From Rhodococcus jostii NBRC 16295 (lineage in GTDB: Bacteria > Actinomycetota > Actinomycetes > Mycobacteriales > Mycobacteriaceae): a stretch of 38,480 nt of DNA. The notes beneath the pieces were generated by a model. The model was not told the DNA's origin, made no database searches, and saw only the letters and a list, made by a program, of their open reading frames with translations. Positions 1 through 7,197 of this stretch are shown piece after piece. The stretch covers positions 1-38,480 of the forward strand of contig NZ_BCWY01000085.1 of NCBI RefSeq assembly GCF_001894825.1. The letters run 5' to 3'. The stretch's first letter is position 1. Every line of letters starts with the position of its first letter. Both the position numbers and the translations under genes were made by a program.

Positions 1-433
1 ACTGGAGCTCATGTGTCGTCGGGCGTCGTCGCGGGTGACGTTCGGGAAGCCGGTCAGTGAGAATGCGAATATTCAGGATTGGATCGCGGAGGCGCGGATC
101 GAGATCGAGATGATCCGGCTGTTGACGCTGAAGGCGGCGTATCTGATGGATACGGTGGGGAACAAGGAGGCGCGGACGGAGATCGCGGCGATCAAGGTGG
201 CGGCTCCGAATATTGCGTTGAAGATCGTGGATCGGGCGATTCAGGTGCACGGTGGTGCGGGTGTGACCGACGACTTCCCGCTCGCGATGGCCTGGGCGCA
301 CCTGCGCACACTGCGCCTCGCGGACGGACCGGATGAGGTCCACAAGCGCGCCATCGCGCGGCAGGAACTCCGGCAGTACCGCGACACGGCCGTCAACGCC
401 GCCACCAACGGACACAAGGTCGCGGTGAGCTGA
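1..433 (+). CDS. Acyl-CoA dehydrogenase, ACAD10/ACAD11 type (C-terminal part only)
   Basis: The reading frame is open from base 2, so the gene begins before the window and only the last ~143 residues are seen. The segment is the C-terminal all-alpha domain of a flavin acyl-CoA dehydrogenase: the 'RVTFGKPVSEN' stretch, the 'RLLTLKAAYLMDTVG' helix, 'IQVHGGAGVTDDFPLA' and 'LRLADGPDEVHKRAIARQEL' are all hallmarks. The RLLTLKAA...MDT and LADGPDEVH pattern is, from memory, that of ACAD10/ACAD11 and bacterial LvaC-like enzymes rather than of short-chain dehydrogenases. It ends one base before the next SDR and two genes before an APH-fold kinase, the domain fused to this dehydrogenase in ACAD11. Third-position base use changes sharply near base 265 (see findings). 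Family sure; substrate unknown. Confidence 0.93.
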   Translation, partial: LELMCRRASSRVTFGKPVSENANIQDWIAEARIEIEMIRLLTLKAAYLMDTVGNKEARTEIAAIKVAAPNIALKIVDRAIQVHGGAGVTDDFPLAMAWAHLRTLRLADGPDEVHKRAIARQELRQYRDTAVNAATNGHKVAVS

Positions 434-434
434 C

Positions 435-1217
435 ATGGCCGGACTCGACCTCACCGGACGCACCGCAATCGTCACCGGCGCCTCGCGGGGCATCGGCCTG
501 GCCGTCGCCCAGGCCCTCGCGGCGGCCGGCGCGAACGTGGTGCTCACCTCCCGGTCACAGGAGTCGGCCGACGCCGCCGCGGCTCAGGTCGGGGGCACCG
601 CGATCGGCGTCGCCGCCCACGCCGTCGACGAGGAGGCCGCCCGGCGCTGCGTCGACATGGCCGTCGAACGATTCGGCAGCCTCGACATCCTGGTCAACAA
701 CGCGGGAACCAACCCCGCGTACGGGCCCGTCATCGACCAGGATCATGCACGCTTCGCGAAAACCTTCGACGTGAACGTGTGGGCGCCGGTGCTGTGGACC
801 GGGCTCGCGACGAAGGCGTGGATGGGCGAGCACGGCGGCGCCGTCGTCAACACCGCCTCCATCGGAGGCATGGCGTTCGAGGCGAACATCGGCCTGTACA
901 ACTCGTCCAAGGCCGCGCTGATCCACCTCACCAAGCAACTGGCGCTGGAACTTTCACCGAGGGTGCGGGTCAACGCCGTCGCACCCGGGGTGGTGCGGAC
1001 CAAGCTGGCCGAGGCTCTCTGGAAGGAACACGAGCAGGCCGTGTCGGCGTCGACCGCACTCGGCCGGATCGGCGAACCCACGGACATCGCGTCCGCGGTC
1101 GCGTTCCTCGTGTCCGACGCCGCGAGCTGGATCACCGGCGAAACCATGGTGATCGACGGCGGGCAGCTCCTCGGTGACGCGCTTCCCTTCCGGCAGGGGG
1201 CCCAGCTCGGTGTCTAG
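435..1217 (+). CDS. Short-chain dehydrogenase/reductase (SDR)
   Basis: Classical NAD(P)-dependent SDR of 260 residues, the usual family length. The N-terminal Rossmann motif TGASRGIG lies near residues 15-22, NNAG follows at mid-domain, and the catalytic Ser-Tyr-Lys set includes Y155 and K159 in 'YNSSK'. The C-terminal 'SWITGETMVIDGGQ' is typical of FabG-like and 3-hydroxyacyl-CoA dehydrogenase-like members. It starts one base after the upstream dehydrogenase stop and its end overlaps the next gene, so it is an operon member. Its position between an ACAD10/11-type dehydrogenase and an APH-type kinase suggests oxidation or reduction of a hydroxy/keto-acyl-CoA in the same pathway, as LvaD does in levulinate catabolism; that role is inference. 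Confidence 0.9.
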   Translation: MAGLDLTGRTAIVTGASRGIGLAVAQALAAAGANVVLTSRSQESADAAAAQVGGTAIGVAAHAVDEEAARRCVDMAVERFGSLDILVNNAGTNPAYGPVIDQDHARFAKTFDVNVWAPVLWTGLATKAWMGEHGGAVVNTASIGGMAFEANIGLYNSSKAALIHLTKQLALELSPRVRVNAVAPGVVRTKLAEALWKEHEQAVSASTALGRIGEPTDIASAVAFLVSDAASWITGETMVIDGGQLLGDALPFRQGAQLGV

Positions 1218-2244
1218 CGTGGACGTGATCGGTATCGACACCGACGCCGTCAGCCGCTGGTTCGGCACACTCGGCATCGAGTGTGCCGGACCGCTGACCT
1301 TCGACCGGATCGGACTCGGCCAGTCGAACCTCACCTACCTGGTCCAGGACCGGGCGGGTGGCAGATGGGTGCTGCGGCGCCCACCTATCGGACACCTGCT
1401 GGCGTCCGCGCACGACGTCGCCCGCGAGGCGCGGATCCTGTCCGCCCTCGAGGACACCGCGGTGCCCACCCCGCGGGTGTTCGGCCTCACCGAAGACCCG
1501 GACGTGACCGAGGTGCCGCTGCTGCTGATGGAATTCGTCGACGGGCAGGTGGTCGATCGCATGTCGATCGCCGAAGGCCTGACGCCGGAACGTCGCCGGG
1601 CGATCGGCCTGTCGCTGCCGCGGACGCTGGCGAAGATCCACGCGGTGGACCTCGACCGGACAGGGTTGACGGACCTGGCCAGTCACAAGCCGTACGCGCA
1701 GCGGCAGCTCAAGCGGTGGTCGGGTCAGTGGGAGAAATCGAAGACCCGGGAACTGCCCGCCCTCGACGACCTGACCCGGAGGCTCGGCGCCGCGGTGCCG
1801 GAGCAGCGGGAGCTGACGCTGGTGCACGGCGACTTCCACCTGCGCAACGTCATCACCTCCTTCGACTCCGGCGAAGTGACCGCGGCCCTCGACTGGGAGT
1901 TGTGCACCCTCGGCGACCCGCTCGCCGACGTCGGCAGCCTGCTCGCGTACTGGCCGGAACCGGGCGAGACGACCGGAGGCGACTTCCCGGCGTCCACCCT
2001 CGACGGTTTCCCGGACCGGGTGGAGATCGCCGCGGTGTACCTCGAGGAGACCGGGCGCGACCCGAAAGCCCTGGCCTTCTGGCACGTCCTCGGACTGTGG
2101 AAGGTCGCAGTCATCGCCGAGGGTGTCATGCGCCGGGCGCGGGACGAACCGCAGAACAAGGCCGCCGCCGGCACACCGACGGTCGAGCGCATCGACGACC
2201 TCGTGGCCAAGGCGTGCGACATCGCCTCCCAGGCCGGAATCTGA
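1210..2244 (+). CDS. APH-fold phosphotransferase, ACAD10/11 kinase-domain type
   Basis: A 344-residue protein kinase-like phosphotransferase (APH/choline kinase superfamily). 'LGQSNLTYLV' is the glycine-loop region, 'WVLRRPPIGHLL' carries the ATP-binding strand, HGDFHLRN at 206-213 contains the catalytic Asp208 and metal-binding Asn213, and DWE at 228-230 followed by 'LGDPLADVG' is the second metal site. The 'VLRRPPIG..L..AH...RE' pattern matches the N-terminal domain of ACAD10/ACAD11 and LvaA-like hydroxyacyl-CoA kinases rather than antibiotic kinases. GTG at 1210 is chosen because an AGGGGG Shine-Dalgarno lies about 10 nt upstream and it overlaps the SDR stop by 8 bp; an in-frame start at 1174 is possible. 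Predicted to phosphorylate a hydroxyacyl-CoA; substrate inferred only. Confidence 0.88.
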   Translation: MSSVDVIGIDTDAVSRWFGTLGIECAGPLTFDRIGLGQSNLTYLVQDRAGGRWVLRRPPIGHLLASAHDVAREARILSALEDTAVPTPRVFGLTEDPDVTEVPLLLMEFVDGQVVDRMSIAEGLTPERRRAIGLSLPRTLAKIHAVDLDRTGLTDLASHKPYAQRQLKRWSGQWEKSKTRELPALDDLTRRLGAAVPEQRELTLVHGDFHLRNVITSFDSGEVTAALDWELCTLGDPLADVGSLLAYWPEPGETTGGDFPASTLDGFPDRVEIAAVYLEETGRDPKALAFWHVLGLWKVAVIAEGVMRRARDEPQNKAAAGTPTVERIDDLVAKACDIASQAGI

Positions 2245-2266
2245 TCGAACGACGATGGAGAACTTG

Positions 2267-3016
2267 ATGAAGAAAACAGCAATCGTCACCGGGTCGGCCC
2301 GCGGAATCGGTGCCGCGGTGGCGAAGAAACTGGCGAGCGACGGCTACGCGGTGGCGGTGCTCGACCTCGACGAATCCGTGTGTGCGGCCACCGTGGACGC
2401 CATCGTGTCCGCGGGCGGCCAGGCGCTGGCCGTGGGTGCGAACGTGGCCGAGGAGGCGTCCGTCGTCGCGGCGGTCGAGCGGGTGGCGACCGAACTGGGC
2501 GCCCCCACGATCCTGATCAACAACGCCGGAATCACTCGCGACAACCTGCTGTTCAAGATGACCGTCGAGGACTGGGACGGCGTGATGAACGTGCACCTGC
2601 GCGGTGCGTTCCTGATGTCGCGGGCCGTGCAGCAGCACATGGTCGACGCCGGATTCGGCCGCATCGTGAATCTGTCGAGCACCTCCGCGCTCGGTAACCG
2701 GGGGCAGGTCAACTACTCCGCCGCCAAGGCCGGGATGCAGGGTTTCACGAAGACCCTCGCCATCGAACTGGGCAAGTTCGGGGTCACCGCGAACGCAATT
2801 GCGCCCGGCTTCATCGAAACCGAGATGACCGCCGCGACGGCCGAGCGTGTGGGTGTCGGCTTCGAGGATTTCAAGAAGGCGGCGGCGTCGCAGATCCCGG
2901 TGAACCGCGTCGGTCAGCCCGAGGACATCGCCAACACTGCGTCGTTCCTGGCGAGTGAGGGTGCCGGATTCGTGTCCGGGCAAGTGATCTACGTGGCCGG
3001 CGGACCGAAGGACTGA
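2267..3016 (+). CDS. FabG-like SDR, probable 3-oxoacyl-CoA/ACP reductase
   Basis: A 249-residue SDR with TGSARGIG at residues 7-14, NNAGITRDNL, and catalytic Tyr150/Lys154 in 'YSAAK'. The 'NNAGITRDNLLFKM...W' and 'GNRGQVNYSAAKAG' stretches are classic FabG/PhaB signatures, so the best guess is NAD(P)H-dependent interconversion of 3-oxoacyl and 3-hydroxyacyl thioesters. Start 2267 is preferred over ATG 2255 because GGAG at 2257-2260 sits six bases before it and the protein then begins MKKTAIVTG, as usual for the family. The next gene starts 5 bp after its stop. It is the second of three SDRs in the operon. Confidence 0.9.
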   Translation: MKKTAIVTGSARGIGAAVAKKLASDGYAVAVLDLDESVCAATVDAIVSAGGQALAVGANVAEEASVVAAVERVATELGAPTILINNAGITRDNLLFKMTVEDWDGVMNVHLRGAFLMSRAVQQHMVDAGFGRIVNLSSTSALGNRGQVNYSAAKAGMQGFTKTLAIELGKFGVTANAIAPGFIETEMTAATAERVGVGFEDFKKAAASQIPVNRVGQPEDIANTASFLASEGAGFVSGQVIYVAGGPKD

Positions 3017-3021
3017 GGAAC

Positions 3022-4212
3022 ATGACCACTGACGAACAGTCGATCGCACGCGACCTGAGTGAGCGCGTCGCAACCCTCGTCGAAGAAAACGACCTGTCGG
3101 ATCCGACCGGGTTCCTCGGGGCCCGATTCGACGCGGGCCTCGCGTGGGTCCACTTCCCGCCGGGTCGCGGCGGTCTCGGTCTGCCGCAGAGCTTCCAGGC
3201 GCAGGTCGACGCCGAACTCGCGGCCGCTGGAGCCCCCGGTCCGGCGAAGGGCCGCAACGGGATCGGATTGGGCATGGCCGCGCCGACCATCGCCGCATTC
3301 GGCACCGAGGAGCAACAGCAGAAGTACCTTCGCCCGATCTTCACCAGCGAACACATCTACTGCCAGCTGTTCAGCGAACCGGGGGCGGGTTCCGACCTCG
3401 CCGCCGTCGCGACGCGAGCCGTCCGTGAGGGTGACGGCTGGAGGGTCAACGGGCAGAAGGTGTGGACGTCGGGGGCGCAGAACGCGCAGATCGCCATCCT
3501 CGTGGCCCGGACCGATCCGTCGGTGCCGAAGCACGCCGGGCTCACCTACTTCCTGTGCGACATGAGCGACCCCGGCATCGACGTCCGGCCGCTGCGGCAG
3601 ATCACCGGTGAGGCGGAGTTCAACGAGGTGTTCCTCACCGACGTGCACATTCCCGACTCCGACCGGCTCGGCGACGAGGGACAGGGCTGGCGGGTGGCCA
3701 CCGCGACCCTCAACAACGAACGGGTCGCGATCGGCGGGTCCGCGGCCGCCCGCGAGAGCGGCATGATCGGACCGGTCGCCCAGGCCTGGCGGCAGCACCC
3801 CGAACTCCGCGACCCTGCGATGCACGACGAACTGCTCCGGCTGTGGGTCGAGGCGGAGGTCGCGAGGCTGACCGGGGAACGCCTGCGGCAACAGCTCGAG
3901 GCCGGTCAACCCGGCCCCGAGGGGTCCGGCCTGAAGCTGGCCTTCGCGCGGCTCGCGCAGACCATCTCGGGCTTCGACATCGAACTCCACGGTGAGGCCG
4001 GGCTGCGGTACGACGACTGGACGATGCGCCGACCCGACAAGGTCGACTTCACCGGGCGGGAACCCGGCTACCGGTACCTGCGCGCGAAGGGCAACTCGAT
4101 CGAGGGCGGCACGTCCGAGATCCTGCGCAACGTCATCGCAGAACGCGTCCTCGGCCTCCCGCCGGAGCACCGCATCGACAAGGACATCGCCTGGAAGGAC
4201 CTGCCCCGATGA
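3022..4212 (+). CDS. Acyl-CoA dehydrogenase, likely catalytic subunit of a heteromeric pair
   Basis: A 396-residue FAD-dependent acyl-CoA dehydrogenase that introduces an alpha,beta double bond into an acyl-CoA. The FAD/substrate motif 'QLFSEPGAGSDLA' (about 115-127), 'VNGQKVWTSGA' (142-152) and C-terminal 'GGTSEILRNVIAERVLGLP' are clear. Glu233 in 'LNNERVAIGG' is at the helix position that supplies the catalytic base in IVD/LCAD-type enzymes, a tentative reading. It overlaps the next dehydrogenase by 4 bp (ATGA). Paired FadE genes of this kind form alpha2beta2 heterotetramers in actinobacterial steroid side-chain degradation (FadE26-27, FadE28-29 families), so a bulky or cyclic substrate is possible. 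Start: ATG with GAGGA six to ten bases upstream. Confidence 0.92.
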   Translation: MTTDEQSIARDLSERVATLVEENDLSDPTGFLGARFDAGLAWVHFPPGRGGLGLPQSFQAQVDAELAAAGAPGPAKGRNGIGLGMAAPTIAAFGTEEQQQKYLRPIFTSEHIYCQLFSEPGAGSDLAAVATRAVREGDGWRVNGQKVWTSGAQNAQIAILVARTDPSVPKHAGLTYFLCDMSDPGIDVRPLRQITGEAEFNEVFLTDVHIPDSDRLGDEGQGWRVATATLNNERVAIGGSAAARESGMIGPVAQAWRQHPELRDPAMHDELLRLWVEAEVARLTGERLRQQLEAGQPGPEGSGLKLAFARLAQTISGFDIELHGEAGLRYDDWTMRRPDKVDFTGREPGYRYLRAKGNSIEGGTSEILRNVIAERVLGLPPEHRIDKDIAWKDLPR

Positions 4213-5309
4213 GCACCGCAGACCTGCTGTATTCCGACACCGAAGACGCCCTCCGGGACAGCGTCCGCCGACTGCTCGCCGACCGCTGCCCCGCCGAGCT
4301 GGTGGTCGGGGCGTACGACCAGGCGCCCGCCGATTTCGCAGGAGTGTGGAAATCCCTCGCCGTCGAACTCGGACTCGCCGGACTGCTCGTCCCCGAGGAG
4401 CTGGGCGGCGCCGGAGCGAGCGCACGCGAGGCCGCGGTGGTGATGGAGGAGATCGGCCGCGCCGTCGCACCCGTCCCGTACCTCTCCAGCGCCGTACTCG
4501 CCACGGTCGCGCTGCTGAAAGCGGGAGACACACAGACGGTCGGCGCACTCGCCGACGGCACGACCACCGGTGCCCTGGCAGTCGGGCTCGCGACCGCACC
4601 GGGACGGTTCGCCCCGACCGTGCGCCGGGAGGGCGACTCCCTCACCGGGACCGTCACCAGTGTCGCGGGCGCTGCGGACGCCGACATCCTGATCGTGCCC
4701 GCCCTGGGCCCGGGAGGACTCGAGCTGCACACGGTGCCCGCGGGCACCGCCGGTGTCACCGTCAGCCCCGTTCTGACGCTCGACATGACCCGACCGTTGT
4801 CGGACGTCGTGTTCGACTCCGCGGCCTCCACCCGCATCGACGACGGCACCGCCGCCGACGCTGTCCGTGAGGCCCTCGTCGTCGGCGCCGCACTGCTCGC
4901 GTCCGAGCAACTCGGACTCGCACAGTGGTGCTTCGAGACGACCCTCGCGTACGTCAAGGACCGGACCCAGTTCGGCCGAGCCGTCGGGTCGTTCCAGGCG
5001 ATCAAGCACCGCCTCGCGGACCTGTGGCTCGAGGTCACGTCCGCGGCCGCCGCCGCCCGCTACGCCGCGGACACCGCCGCCCGGGGCGACGCGGACGCCG
5101 AGGTCGCTGCTGCCGTCGCGCAGGCGTACTGCAGCGGTGTCGCCGTCCATGCCGCCGAGGAGTGCGTCCAGTTGCACGGCGGGATCGGCATGACCTGGGA
5201 GTACCCGGCGCACCTGTATCTGAAGAGGGCGAAAAGCGATCAACTCGCGTTCGGCACCGCGTACCGGCACCGGGCGCGCCTCGCCGAACTGATCGACCTG
5301 CCCGCGTAA
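4209..5309 (+). CDS. Acyl-CoA dehydrogenase, likely partner subunit
   Basis: A 366-residue acyl-CoA dehydrogenase family member. 'DRTQFGRAVGSFQAIKHRLADLWLE' and 'CVQLHGGIGMTWEYPAHLYLKRAK' identify the C-terminal helical domain. The N-terminal half is more divergent, with no intact S-E-P-G-A-G-S-D motif, and the C-terminal G-T-S/A segment used for FAD contact is missing. These are traits of the shorter subunit in heterotetrameric FadE pairs. ATGA overlap with the upstream dehydrogenase implies translational coupling and equal expression. A stand-alone enzyme cannot be excluded. The next gene starts 35 bp downstream. Confidence 0.9.
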   Translation: MSTADLLYSDTEDALRDSVRRLLADRCPAELVVGAYDQAPADFAGVWKSLAVELGLAGLLVPEELGGAGASAREAAVVMEEIGRAVAPVPYLSSAVLATVALLKAGDTQTVGALADGTTTGALAVGLATAPGRFAPTVRREGDSLTGTVTSVAGAADADILIVPALGPGGLELHTVPAGTAGVTVSPVLTLDMTRPLSDVVFDSAASTRIDDGTAADAVREALVVGAALLASEQLGLAQWCFETTLAYVKDRTQFGRAVGSFQAIKHRLADLWLEVTSAAAAARYAADTAARGDADAEVAAAVAQAYCSGVAVHAAEECVQLHGGIGMTWEYPAHLYLKRAKSDQLAFGTAYRHRARLAELIDLPA

Positions 5310-5344
5310 CCGAAGCCGCACCACCGACAGTCAGGAAGCAATCC

Positions 5345-6328
5345 ATGAAGGCATGGCGTGTCCACGAACTCGGCGAACCGCGCACCGCGCTGCAACTCGA
5401 GGAGGTCCCGGACCCGCCAGCAGGCCCCGGCCAGGTGTTGGTGAAGGTTCTCGCGGCCCCGGCGAACTTCCCCGACGTGCTGTTGTGCCGCGGCGAGTAC
5501 CAGATCAAGCCGCCGCTGCCGTTCACACCCGGAGTCGAACTGTGCGGCGAGGTGGTCGCGGTCGGTGACGGTGTGACCCGTTTCACCGTCGGCGACCGAG
5601 TGGTCGGCAACCCGAACCTGCCCGGCGGCGGATTCGCCGAGATGGCCGTGATGGACGAGGTCAACACGTTCGCCGCCCCGTCCGCGCTCGACGACGCCGA
5701 GGCGTCGGCGCTGAGCATCGGCTACCAGACGAGCTGGTTCGCCCTCCACCGGCGCACCCAGCTGAAGCCGGGGGAGACGCTGCTCGTCCATGCCGCTGCG
5801 GGTGGAGTGGGCAGCGCAGCAGTGCAATTGGGCAAGGCTGCCGGAGCGAAGGTGATCGGCGTCGTCGGAGGCGCCGACAAGGTCGAGTACTGCCGCCGGC
5901 TGGGGGCGGATCTGGTGATCGACCGGCACACTGACGATTTCGTTCCGCTGGTCAAGGAATTCACCGGCGGACGCGGCGCGGACGTCGTCTACGACCCGGT
6001 CGGCGGCGACGCCTACGCGAAGTCCACCAAGTGCATCGCGTTCGAAGGCCGGATCCTGATCATCGGTTTCGCCGGCGGCACCATCCCGACACCCGGCCTC
6101 AATCACGCCCTGATCAAGAACTACTCGATCATCGGACTGCACTGGGGTCTGTACAAGCAGTACAACCAACAGGCGATCGCCGACTGCCACCAGGAATTGA
6201 CCCGTCTCGCCGACTCCGGTGCGATCAAGCCGCTCATCAGCGAGCGGCTCTCACTCGCGGACGTCGCCGACGGCATCGGCCGGCTCGGTGACGGCAGCAC
6301 CGTCGGTCGCCTCGTCTTCCAACCCTGA
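5345..6328 (+). CDS. Zinc-free MDR oxidoreductase, NADPH:quinone oxidoreductase type
   Basis: A 327-residue medium-chain dehydrogenase/reductase. The N-terminal GroES-like domain has 'PANFPDVLLCRGEY' and 'FTPGVELCGEVVAVG'; the Rossmann domain has AAGGVG at 151-156 followed by 'AAVQLGKAAGAKVIGV'. The cysteine ligands for catalytic or structural zinc are absent, which places it with quinone oxidoreductase/enoyl reductase (QOR) members using NADPH. The ATG at 5345 follows a CAGGAAG Shine-Dalgarno and gives the normal MKAWRV-type start; the open frame upstream overlaps the dehydrogenase and is not used. In this operon it may reduce an enoyl or keto-acyl intermediate; the substrate is unknown. The next gene begins 11 bp after its stop. 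Confidence 0.9.
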   Translation: MKAWRVHELGEPRTALQLEEVPDPPAGPGQVLVKVLAAPANFPDVLLCRGEYQIKPPLPFTPGVELCGEVVAVGDGVTRFTVGDRVVGNPNLPGGGFAEMAVMDEVNTFAAPSALDDAEASALSIGYQTSWFALHRRTQLKPGETLLVHAAAGGVGSAAVQLGKAAGAKVIGVVGGADKVEYCRRLGADLVIDRHTDDFVPLVKEFTGGRGADVVYDPVGGDAYAKSTKCIAFEGRILIIGFAGGTIPTPGLNHALIKNYSIIGLHWGLYKQYNQQAIADCHQELTRLADSGAIKPLISERLSLADVADGIGRLGDGSTVGRLVFQP

Positions 6329-6339
6329 AGGGAACGCAC

Positions 6340-7128
6340 ATGGACATAGGTTCACTGTTCGACGTCGCAGGCAAGACAGTGGTGGTCACCGGAGGTTCGC
6401 GGGGTATCGGCCGGATGATCGCGCAGGGATTCGTGCAGTCCGGCGCGACGGTCGTGATCTCCGCACGCAAGGCCGAGGCGTGCGAGAAGGCCGCCGCCGA
6501 ACTGTCCGCCCTCGGGCCGGGGACGTGCCACGCGCACCCCGCCGACCTGTCGACCGAGGAGGGGATCGAGGGCCTCGTCGCGCGGGTCGCCGAGGTGTCA
6601 CCCCGGCTCGACGTCCTGGTCAACAACGCCGGCGCGACGTGGGGTGCGCCGATCGACGAGTTCCCCGCCGGCGGATTCGACAAGATCTTCGACATCAACG
6701 TCAAGGGCGTGTTCATGCTCACCCAGGCGTTGCTGCCGAGTCTGCGGGCCGCGGCGACGGACGACGACCCCGGCCGGGTGATCAACATCGGATCGATCGA
6801 CGGACTCGTGGTGTCGGGTAGCGATAACTTCTCGTACGGGGCGAGCAAGGCCGCGGTCCACATGCTCACCCGCAAGCTCGCCGCGACGCTGGCCGCCGAG
6901 CGGATCACCGTCAATGCCATTGCCCCCGGGCCGTTTCCGAGCAAGATGATGGCCTTCATCCTGGACGATCCGGAGCGGAAGGACGCGGTCGAGGGTTCCG
7001 TTCCGCTCGGCCGGGTGGGCACCCCGGAGGACGTCGCGGGCACCGCGATCTTCCTCTCCTCACGCGCCGGGGCGTACCTCACCGGCGCCGTGATCCCCGT
7101 CGACGGCGGGATGTCCGGAACACGCTGA
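6340..7128 (+). CDS. Short-chain dehydrogenase/reductase (RhlG/FabG-like SDR)
   Basis: A 262-residue SDR: TGGSRGIG near residues 18-25, NNAGATWG, and catalytic Tyr166/Lys170 in 'SYGASK'. The 'GSLFDVAGKTVVVTGGSRGIGRM' start and 'NAIAPGPFPSKMM' loop resemble RhlG-like and 3-oxoacyl-reductase-like SDRs. A GAAGGGAA Shine-Dalgarno lies 4-11 bases before the ATG. It is the third SDR of the operon and directly precedes the acyl-CoA ligase. Its stop codon lies in the first copy of a 17-bp tandem duplication (7121-7154). Family certain, substrate unknown. Confidence 0.9.
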   Translation: MDIGSLFDVAGKTVVVTGGSRGIGRMIAQGFVQSGATVVISARKAEACEKAAAELSALGPGTCHAHPADLSTEEGIEGLVARVAEVSPRLDVLVNNAGATWGAPIDEFPAGGFDKIFDINVKGVFMLTQALLPSLRAAATDDDPGRVINIGSIDGLVVSGSDNFSYGASKAAVHMLTRKLAATLAAERITVNAIAPGPFPSKMMAFILDDPERKDAVEGSVPLGRVGTPEDVAGTAIFLSSRAGAYLTGAVIPVDGGMSGTR

Positions 7129-7154
7129 ACACCCGGTCACGCTGAACACCCAGT
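7121..7154. repeat. 17-bp tandem duplication across a stop codon
   Basis: Two adjacent 17-bp copies, 7121-7137 and 7138-7154, differ by a single G/A. The first copy contains the last codons and TGA of the upstream SDR; the second lies in the spacer before the acyl-CoA ligase. Confidence 0.9.
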
Positions 7155-7197
7155 CACACAGTCAGGCACTGAAAGAGCGAGAGGCGGTACGGCGGCG

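Noticed and set aside
2989..4599. 536-codon minus-strand frame opposite the acyl-CoA dehydrogenase pair
   Set aside because: Arg/Pro-rich shadow frame with no recognisable motif, opposite real genes.
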